This document shows positions 35,760 to 41,875 of a stretch of DNA of 64,000 nt, piece after piece; the first letter of the stretch is position 1, and each line of letters opens with the position of its first letter. Source of the stretch: UBA2450 sp045226015 (GTDB taxonomy: Bacteria > Bacillota_I > Bacilli_A > RFN20 > CAG-826); NCBI GenBank assembly GCA_045226015.1, contig JBGVBY010000001.1, positions 62,001 to 126,000 of the forward strand, in the 5' to 3' direction. A program made the position numbers and the translations under genes. Below the pieces are notes generated by a model that was not told the origin of the DNA, searched no databases, and saw nothing but the letters and a program-made list of their open reading frames with translations.

Positions 35760-35972
35760 CTATTTATTAATAACTTTATTCCCGTGCTTTGTTAAGTTAG
35801 ATTCTAGTAAGCCTTCTTCAATAAGATAATCAAAAATTGCCTTAGCTTTAGTAAAACCAATATAGAAGTCTCTTTGAATGCTCCCGACAGTGACGTATTC
35901 TCTATTTTGGAGCCATTCTAATAACTCACTGATAAGTCCTGTTTCTTGTGCTTGCTTTACGTATTCGTTCAT
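35760..35972 (-). CDS. Small FtsK-gamma-like winged-helix protein
   Basis: A 70-residue protein made almost entirely of one domain. Residues 28-60 (VTVGSIQRDFYIGFTKAKAI then FDYLIEEGLLE) match the gamma winged helix at the C-terminus of FtsK/SpoIIIE, which reads polar KOPS/SRS DNA sequences. Freestanding copies are probably small DNA-binding proteins, perhaps regulators of the neighbouring operon. GAGGAA precedes ATG 35972. A second copy of this domain lies at the C-terminus of the 139-residue protein at 51998-52417. Confidence 0.72.
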   Translation of the reverse strand: MNEYVKQAQETGLISELLEWLQNREYVTVGSIQRDFYIGFTKAKAIFDYLIEEGLLESNLTKHGNKVINK

Positions 35973-36051
35973 CGTTTATTCCTCAAATAATTATGTACAA
36001 ATTGATAAAAATCATAAAAAGTCAAAACTTATTAGCAGTCAGTTTTGGCTG

Positions 36052-36237
36052 TTATAGTAGTACGCCTGAGATGATAGCTAAGACGCCGCCGATTAATCCG
36101 ATTATCGCAATGGCCCAAAACATTTTTCCATAAAATCCACGAAGGTTCTTTGGGGTTATTTTCAAAGATATGATAACAGTTATAATTGAGGCAACAGATA
36201 GTATAGAGCCAACAATAATCAGTAATATCTTAATCAT
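36052..36237 (-). CDS. Small two-helix membrane protein
   Basis: A 61-residue protein with two hydrophobic helices (about 3-26 and 39-61) joined by a short basic loop (KITPKNLRGFYGK). No family recognised. It starts 16 bases after the 37-residue membrane-protein gene, with AAGG about 10 bases before the ATG, in an operon that runs from 38231 downwards. A possible terminator, an AAAACT/AGTTTT stem at 36023-36047 with T-rich flank, follows on the minus strand. Confidence 0.6.
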   Translation of the reverse strand: MIKILLIIVGSILSVASIITVIISLKITPKNLRGFYGKMFWAIAIIGLIGGVLAIISGVLL

Positions 36238-36253
36238 AGGTGCCCCGCCTTCT

Positions 36254-36367
36254 TTAAGCTGTAATTAGGCTAATAAATGAATCATATAAGCCTGTTTTTA
36301 CTAGAACAACTCCAACGATAGTGAACACTAATGCAATAAATGCATAACCTAACATTCTCATAAACAT
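36254..36367 (-). CDS. 37-residue single-pass membrane peptide
   Basis: A very short gene: ATG at 36367 with a near-perfect AAGGAGG 8 bases upstream, and TAA at 36254. The product starts MFMRMLGYAFIALVFTIV and is one hydrophobic helix (about 5-25) with a short polar tail. It lies 12 bases after the lipoprotein gene and 16 bases before the next small membrane protein, so spacing and ribosome-binding site both support it. Function unknown; small membrane peptides can be toxins or regulators of a larger membrane protein. Confidence 0.65.
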   Translation of the reverse strand: MFMRMLGYAFIALVFTIVGVVLVKTGLYDSFISLITA

Positions 36368-36379
36368 ATTGTGACCTCC

Positions 36380-37123
36380 TTATTTACTAATCCAATTGAA
36401 ACTGGAATCAAAGATGTATCCTTGTTTTACAGTTCCTGTTGGTGTTGATGTGTATAAGCCTAGAGATGATTGCCAAAGTGTGATTTTGCCTTCTTTATCA
36501 AACACCATTTCACAGTCTTGTCTGAATGTTGATCCAATTCCACCATTCATGCTAGCAGGTAGTTCAGCAAAGTGATGAGTTTGAATAACAAGTTCTCCGC
36601 TTTTGGTTGAGTGATATGTATTTAGATCATTGAATGGACTAATTAAGTTTGCTGAGGAATTATGAAATTCTTCGTTTTCTTTTTCCATATAGTCTATTAG
36701 ATACTCATCTACATATAGATATTTCACGCTCATTTGAGCAAATGGCTCATAATGGTTTAGTGATAACAAGCTATAGAAGTCAGTACCTTGATATAAGTCT
36801 TCTCTTCCTTGCTTCTGCCCACTTTCAGAAACATAATAATTAACTTGAATATCTAACGATCCGTAGGAATTTAATATCGCTTTTACAGTATCTTCGTTTC
36901 CAACGCTATATTTGGTATCTATTGGTGTTGGAATTGAAATTAAGCTCTTTGCTTCATCAACAGTAATTGTTTTCGCAGCATATTCATTTAAGTAAATACC
37001 GTTATAAGAGAATTCTCCGAAATGATTACCATCAATGAGTGTTGGTTGATCCACTGATGTTCCACAACTCATCATTGCAAGAACACCGGAAGATAAGAAT
37101 GTTTTAATAAATACTTTTTTCAT
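36380..37123 (-). CDS. Small lipoprotein of unknown function
   Basis: A 247-residue predicted lipoprotein with a signal sequence and lipobox LAMMSC at about residue 20. The mature part shows no recognised domain; it is mixed alpha/beta with a central YVSESGQKQGREDLYQGTD segment. AGGAGG lies upstream of ATG 37123, and the gene follows the Ntn-hydrolase gene by 15 bases, so it belongs to the 38.2-36.0 kb operon. Confidence 0.65.
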   Translation of the reverse strand: MKKVFIKTFLSSGVLAMMSCGTSVDQPTLIDGNHFGEFSYNGIYLNEYAAKTITVDEAKSLISIPTPIDTKYSVGNEDTVKAILNSYGSLDIQVNYYVSESGQKQGREDLYQGTDFYSLLSLNHYEPFAQMSVKYLYVDEYLIDYMEKENEEFHNSSANLISPFNDLNTYHSTKSGELVIQTHHFAELPASMNGGIGSTFRQDCEMVFDKEGKITLWQSSLGLYTSTPTGTVKQGYIFDSSFNWISK

Positions 37124-37138
37124 AAAGACAAACCTCCT

Positions 37139-37744
37139 TTATTTCTTGTCGTCTTTTTCATAAATAATTTCAAATTCTGTTTGTTCGCTATCAGATATAA
37201 TGATTGGATAGTCCACATAGATATCACTGACAGCACTCGCTTTAATAGCTTTTAATATTCTGGTTTTTGGTTCTTCATTTTCGGTGGAGAGAAGACTACC
37301 AATTGCTTGATCCTCCCCACTTCCAATCGCGACATAATCATCAACTTCAATGACACTAGCGTCAGAACCAATTACGAATAGTTGATCTTTATAAGCAAAT
37401 ATGAATCTTGAATTGATGCTACTGTTTTGTTCATCGAATGATATGAATCCACGTTGCTTTAATGCGTCATAAATATCAGGCACAATCTTTTGGACAACTA
37501 ACTCATAATTAATTAGATTTTTATAAGCTTCGTAATCAGTAACGAGACCATCCATTAATCTAACAACATTAGCGTCTCTAAGAACTCCAACATGCCCCAT
37601 TAAACAATGATCAACACCTCGTACTTTCCAAATCTTATAGTTGTTTGGATTCTTTAATGTGCTCCGTGTTCCTCCTCTGGTAACTTGAGAGTCCGCACCG
37701 ATATAAACTTTGTTGTTTTGCTTAATTGCTACTATTACACTCAT
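37139..37744 (-). CDS. Ntn-hydrolase (proteasome/HslV-like) family protein
   Basis: A 201-residue protein whose first 30 residues, MSVIVAIKQNNKVYIGADSQ, follow the beta-strand and GADS pattern of proteasome beta/HslV-like Ntn hydrolases; AIGSGEDQAIGSLLS is the matching later glycine-rich segment. In classical members a Thr at position 1 after processing is the nucleophile; here the N-terminus is MSVIVA, so Ser2 exposed by Met removal is the only candidate. Such freestanding proteins occur in bacteria and phages with unknown targets. AGAGGA precedes ATG 37744. No HslU partner is present. Confidence 0.65.
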   Translation of the reverse strand: MSVIVAIKQNNKVYIGADSQVTRGGTRSTLKNPNNYKIWKVRGVDHCLMGHVGVLRDANVVRLMDGLVTDYEAYKNLINYELVVQKIVPDIYDALKQRGFISFDEQNSSINSRFIFAYKDQLFVIGSDASVIEVDDYVAIGSGEDQAIGSLLSTENEEPKTRILKAIKASAVSDIYVDYPIIISDSEQTEFEIIYEKDDKK

Positions 37745-37754
37745 ACGTTATCCT

Positions 37755-38231
37755 CTATTGATAATATTTAGCTTGGTAATACATAGCTTTGGCGACACTT
37801 GATTCATTACGAACAACAACATTTCTCACTTTAGACAATATCTGGTTATAACTAGAGCGTGGGTTAGGCAATTGATTCCATTGATTCTTGTTATGAGCGA
37901 GATTGTTTCTATAATCTCTTACGTTCCTTAAATCGTTATAAATGGATTCAAGTTCGGAATTATTGACTCCACGATGTTTAATTGTGTTAATCAATAGAGT
38001 GACACCTCCACTACCTTTGCCAACCAATCTCCCTAAGTAATTATCTAGAGCACGATAGTTATCGAAGAACGTAACTTTTTCAGTTTCGTTAACGTATACT
38101 TGCCTATACTGAATGTAATTACGCCCCTGAGTGTTAGAATTGTTCTCTTTTTTCTTATAAACACTAGAGTTGTGATCAGAGTAGCTGCATATCGCACCTA
38201 CTGCTAATGCGCCTAAAAGTAAACCTAACAT
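37755..38231 (-). CDS. Membrane-anchored HEPN-like protein
   Basis: A 158-residue protein starting with a hydrophobic helix (MLGLLLGALAVGAICSY). The C-terminal half is helical and contains VRDYRNNLAHNKNQW, in which RNNLAH fits the Rx4H RNase motif of HEPN domains. AGGAGG lies directly before ATG 38231; a longer frame to 38285 has no such site. Its LDNYLGRLVGKGSG region resembles LDNYCKRLAGLSDNESG of the protein at 38969-39853, suggesting paralogy. It heads an operon with the Ntn hydrolase. HEPN RNases are frequent effectors of anti-phage and toxin systems; that role is inferred here. Confidence 0.6.
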   Translation of the reverse strand: MLGLLLGALAVGAICSYSDHNSSVYKKKENNSNTQGRNYIQYRQVYVNETEKVTFFDNYRALDNYLGRLVGKGSGGVTLLINTIKHRGVNNSELESIYNDLRNVRDYRNNLAHNKNQWNQLPNPRSSYNQILSKVRNVVVRNESSVAKAMYYQAKYYQ

Positions 38232-38443
38232 AATATTTCCTCCTATAATGTTTGGCTTGTGATTAAATGTGCATCCTTTAACCACACCATCATTGTATTA
38301 AGAAACAAAACAACAACGTGATGGCAAGATTCAAAGGAAAAAAGTTCCTAAAATTGATATTTTCTTGAATATTTACTTATTTTTAGTTCCTTATGGAGGA
38401 ACATCTTTTCTTATTTACAAGAACAAGCATTATCCAAAATACA

Positions 38444-38465
38444 TAAAAAAGCCTCTATGAGGCTT
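38444..38465 (-). terminator. Terminator downstream of the broken GIY-YIG gene
   Basis: AAGCCTC and GAGGCTT arms around a 3-base loop (38449-38465), with a T-run on the minus strand at 38444-38450. The rest of 38232-38496 holds the upstream region of the HEPN-like gene and a second stem, GTTCCT/AGGAAC at 38386-38402; no gene is seen. Confidence 0.85.
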
Positions 38466-38496
38466 ATTATTCAGTTTTAATTCTCAAATTAGTTTT

Positions 38497-38969
38497 TTAT
38501 CTTCTAGAGTTCCAATCTGCTTTGCCTTTTTGTTGGTAATACTTTATAAATATGTGTTCTATTGCTTCCTTAATTATATAGTTCTTAATTTTTATATATT
38601 TGAATTTAAAGATCTTTGTTTCTGTTTCTTGCTCAATCAAACATTTATAAACTTTATCTATTTTGGAATCTGTTTTTGATTTTGCCCCACAAAAATTGTC
38701 GCTTTTTATAAGATGAGTTTCTAGTCTTGAAACGATATTATCGCTTGATCCAACATATCTAACTACATCATTATTATCAATTAACAAATACAAATATGGA
38801 CTATTTTTATCGCCTATATTTTAATGTCCTCAGGATTCTTACAATTAAGTTTATAAACGCTATTTAAAAACGTCGGACTATCGTATTCTAATATGATTAC
38901 TCTTGCACGTCTAATTAATCTAACATACTTATGTTTTAGACAATCAATGAATAATTTTGTACAACAAAT
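38497..38969 (-). pseudogene. Frameshifted GIY-YIG nuclease
   Basis: The 3' part (38497-38793) encodes a GIY-YIG domain: YLLIDNNDVVRYVGSSDNI with a later EAIEHIF Glu. It has no ATG and no good start. Upstream, another frame is open from about 38969 to a TAG at 38816-38814 and ends NCKNPEDIKI. Removing two bases (TA in the run ATATA at about 38815-38819) joins the frames to give NPEDIKIGDKNSPYLYLLID, which reads as a continuous protein. I therefore see one gene of about 155 codons broken by a 2-base insertion. Even the upstream part lacks an ATG; an ATT after GAGGG is possible. Alternatively the short form starts at TTG 38793. Confidence 0.5.
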
Positions 38970-39853
38970 TAATAGTCCCTCAAATCTTCTCTTGTTAAAT
39001 AAACTTTATATCCTTGGGTCATTTTTGTAATCAAACTTTTCTTTGGGTTATTTGGTTCGCAAATAAAATAAAACAAGCCAAACGTAGTCAAACTGTTCTC
39101 ATTAGTATTTTGAATTACTAAGATAACACTGCCATATAGCGTTCCTTTTGTATTAAACAGGCATAAAGCGTTTGTATTATATGACACCTTTTTCTTTAAA
39201 AGATAAAATTTGGTGCCATAAGGAATTGGCGATCTATTCGTCCAATGCCCTCCTAAATCGTTTTCAAAAATAAAAAGGCCTGTATGCTGAAAATTATGTG
39301 TGAAGTATCTGTCAAAATGCTCATATTCGACAATCGTGTCACAAATATCCTCAATCATTTCAACAAAAAAACTCGAACTAACATTATCGTTATACCAATA
39401 GCCCGTTGATGAATATGTGAAAAACTTCTTCTCAGGATAACCATTAGGTGGTTCTGGGTAGTTTCTAAAATTGTTAGCTGGCTTTTGTTGCTGTTGCTGT
39501 GGTCTACAATTATTATTTTGATTTGCGCTTTGGTGATGATAGTTAGAATTGTTTTTATTTTTTAATTGACGAAATTTTTCTCTTACATCATTTTCATTGT
39601 CATGTACATAATCAATAAGTGAATCAATAAAAACAACATAGTCAATTGGGGCTTCTGGCGTATAAAAAGTACCGGAGTGTGAAATAAAATCATTTTTAAA
39701 CTTTCTTATAGTCTTAAGAACGGAATGCTGTTCATAATCGAGTATTTTTTCGAGCAAAAATATTCCTGATTCATTATCGCTTAATCCCGCCAATCTTTTA
39801 CAATAATTATCTAACTGATTGTATTTAGCTCTTAAAATTTCATTATTTTCCAT
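38969..39853 (-). CDS. Unknown protein with an N-terminal HEPN-like helical domain
   Basis: A 294-residue protein. Residues 1-95 are helical and resemble the HEPN-like protein at 37755-38231 (LDNYCKRLAG and IRKFKNDFISH in place of LDNYLGRLVG and RDYRNNLAH); the RNase Arg is Lys here, so catalysis is doubtful. A Gln/Asn-rich linker (NQNNNCRPQQQQQ) follows, then a beta-rich C-terminal domain of about 170 residues of unknown type. It overlaps the upstream WYL gene by 11 bases, with GGGAG before ATG 39853, so the two are coexpressed. Confidence 0.6.
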   Translation of the reverse strand: MENNEILRAKYNQLDNYCKRLAGLSDNESGIFLLEKILDYEQHSVLKTIRKFKNDFISHSGTFYTPEAPIDYVVFIDSLIDYVHDNENDVREKFRQLKNKNNSNYHHQSANQNNNCRPQQQQQKPANNFRNYPEPPNGYPEKKFFTYSSTGYWYNDNVSSSFFVEMIEDICDTIVEYEHFDRYFTHNFQHTGLFIFENDLGGHWTNRSPIPYGTKFYLLKKKVSYNTNALCLFNTKGTLYGSVILVIQNTNENSLTTFGLFYFICEPNNPKKSLITKMTQGYKVYLTREDLRDY

Positions 39854-40967
39854 TTTTGCTTTCTCCCATTTCTTTAGAAATTATTTCTTTTTTATCCATG
39901 CCTTCGTAAATCATAAGGGTTCTTTCAATTCTTTTCTTCATTGTGTCATGAAGAGACTCTGGCTCTAAAATACATGCATCCCAACCAAATCTAACAAAAT
40001 AATTAATTGCCTGTATCTCTGTACATTCAAATGTGTACAGGTATTTATCATTCTCATCAACTTTATAATATCGAGGCCTCATATATGTTATTCTTCTCAA
40101 TGTTTCTAATCCTTTATCACTGAATCTGACCACAACTTTTATTACATTGCTAGACATAAACATTGGGGTTTTCTTTATCATCTCTTCTTCGAGAAGTTTT
40201 GCTCTTTCTTTAGATATTTTTGCGCCCATGCTACTTAAAATAGATATTTTATTTATTCTTGAGATTCTTAAGCAACAAGTTGCATCTTCTTCTGGAGCGT
40301 CTTCTCGTATTTCTTTTGAATAGCCAATTAAGTAATTATATGTATTAGTTGGATCCTGGACTATTTTATATGGGGCAACATAAAACTTGCGTTCGTAAAG
40401 TCTATCTCCCGCAACAGTTACTTTTTTATCAATTGTAATCTTTAATCTTCTTTGATTAGCAATTGCAGCAGTTATGGTATTAATCGTATCAGCAAAAAAG
40501 ATTTGTTCTCTTATATAATTTGGTTTAGTGGAATATTCTTCGAAAATAGCTTTTAAATATTTACCAGCAACACCATCATAATAACTATCTTCGTTAGATT
40601 CTTTTAATAGTTCTAAACTCTCTTTATTAATTCTATATTTTCTGCCTTCTCCACTTTTATATGAATCTTTTTTATCTACAAGGGCTTTTTCAAAAAAGTC
40701 TATGTATTTATCTATGATTTTAGAAGAGGAATTATCAGTAAAAATTTTATGTAGCTCTTCCTTCTTTTCTTCACATCTCAAAGAGATTGAAGCGTCAGAT
40801 AAATGATAGTAATTAATAAAGACACGATTTAAAAACCCAGAGAAGCTTTCTTCTTCTTTGGTGTTATAAAAATTATGGATATCTTCTTCTATAACTATCC
40901 ATGCACTTTCTGAAAGATTAATGTGTTGCTTCCATTCTGTGGCTATTTCATCAAACCAGAATCCCAT
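39843..40967 (-). CDS. WYL-domain protein
   Basis: A 374-residue protein. A helical N-terminal half (about 1-160) without a clear winged helix is followed by a WYL-type domain (about 165-270; LKITIDKKVTVAGDRLYERK, APYKIVQ, YLIGYS) and a C-terminal WCX-like part (VVVRFSDKGLETLRRI, WDACILEP). WYL proteins sense nucleic-acid ligands and often regulate defence loci. AGGAGT lies before ATG 40967, and an inverted repeat at 41007-41020 is a possible operator. It is the first gene of a two-gene unit with the HEPN-like protein. Confidence 0.78.
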   Translation of the reverse strand: MGFWFDEIATEWKQHINLSESAWIVIEEDIHNFYNTKEEESFSGFLNRVFINYYHLSDASISLRCEEKKEELHKIFTDNSSSKIIDKYIDFFEKALVDKKDSYKSGEGRKYRINKESLELLKESNEDSYYDGVAGKYLKAIFEEYSTKPNYIREQIFFADTINTITAAIANQRRLKITIDKKVTVAGDRLYERKFYVAPYKIVQDPTNTYNYLIGYSKEIREDAPEEDATCCLRISRINKISILSSMGAKISKERAKLLEEEMIKKTPMFMSSNVIKVVVRFSDKGLETLRRITYMRPRYYKVDENDKYLYTFECTEIQAINYFVRFGWDACILEPESLHDTMKKRIERTLMIYEGMDKKEIISKEMGESKNGK

Positions 40968-41006
40968 AAATACTCCTGACTAAATTGTAACACAGGAACA
41001 ATATTC

Positions 41007-41020
41007 TTGAAAACTTTCAA
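41007..41020. promoter_or_regulatory. Inverted repeat upstream of the WYL gene
   Basis: TTGAAA-AC-TTTCAA, two perfect 6-bp arms. It lies beside a weak minus-strand promoter (TTTTCA, about 18 bases, TACAAT) that precedes the WYL gene, a position fitting autoregulation. Confidence 0.35.
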
Positions 41021-41099
41021 ATTAATCGCTATTTCAAGAACTAAAACCAAACTATATAAACATTTAAAAAACTTACTGTTTTATGATATACCCAGCCAA

Positions 41100-41813
41100 T
41101 TATGCCTTTTTAGTAAACTTACACTTTGGATAATTGGAACATCCGTAGAACGAGCCACTAGTTCCTTTTCTTAAAACTAGCTGTCCACCACATCTAGGGC
41201 AGATGTTTTTATTTAATTCCTTTTGAGTGTTCTTAATATTCTGAACGTGTTCTTTATTAGTCATATCACTAGCAGCACTACGGAGTTTGTTATAAATATC
41301 GTCCATCTCTTCTGTTGTTAGATGTACCCCATCATCAAAATGTTTGAGGTAGTTTTTCAAATCATTCAAGTTAATAACGTTTGAACACTTAATCTTTTCT
41401 GCGTTATTGTTCGCCATTACTACTAATGAGTTAACAACATATTTCTTTCCGATAACTTTACTAATGTGATAACAATGTGACTTGTTTTGTTTTAACGGAC
41501 TTAAGAATTGATGCTTTTCACCTGTAAAAAGAGTTTGAGTCCACTTCTCTGAATTCTCATCCCCAAATATCCATCCAATATAATTCTTTGTCTCTATGCA
41601 AAAAATACCATTTTCTCTTATTTCTATATGATCTATTTGATGACTCTTGCCATTGTCATCTACAAGAATGAGATTATTAATTTGTCTATGTTCAACCTTA
41701 CCAAAAATAAGTGGATTCAACTTTGAATCTACTTTTCTTTCACCTTGCGCTCCATGAGCTTTTACACGCATTGGTTTTGTTGCTTTTCTAATGATTTTCT
41801 TTACTAGGCCCAT
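41100..41813 (-). CDS. NERD-domain nuclease with topoisomerase-type zinc ribbon
   Basis: A 237-residue protein. Residues 25-130 are a NERD (nuclease-related) domain with GAQGERKVD, HQIDHIEIRENGIFCIETKN (the D...E-x-K core of the restriction-endonuclease fold) and a later helix. The C-terminus has a C4 zinc ribbon, CPRCGGQLVLRKG and FYGCSNYPKC. The same ribbon type closes the UvrD helicase encoded 62 bases upstream, suggesting shared DNA binding. The ATG at 41813 is used; the longer frame starts with TTG at 41825. Confidence 0.85.
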   Translation of the reverse strand: MGLVKKIIRKATKPMRVKAHGAQGERKVDSKLNPLIFGKVEHRQINNLILVDDNGKSHQIDHIEIRENGIFCIETKNYIGWIFGDENSEKWTQTLFTGEKHQFLSPLKQNKSHCYHISKVIGKKYVVNSLVVMANNNAEKIKCSNVINLNDLKNYLKHFDDGVHLTTEEMDDIYNKLRSAASDMTNKEHVQNIKNTQKELNKNICPRCGGQLVLRKGTSGSFYGCSNYPKCKFTKKA

Positions 41814-41875
41814 AATTATATCCAACCTTATAAAAATTATTTTATGCTTCTTTCTACTATGCTCTTTTTGAAAAC

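Noticed and set aside
38386..38402. GTTCCT/AGGAAC stem as a terminator
   Set aside because: It lies beyond a better terminator at 38444-38465, and its minus-strand flank is A-rich rather than T-rich.
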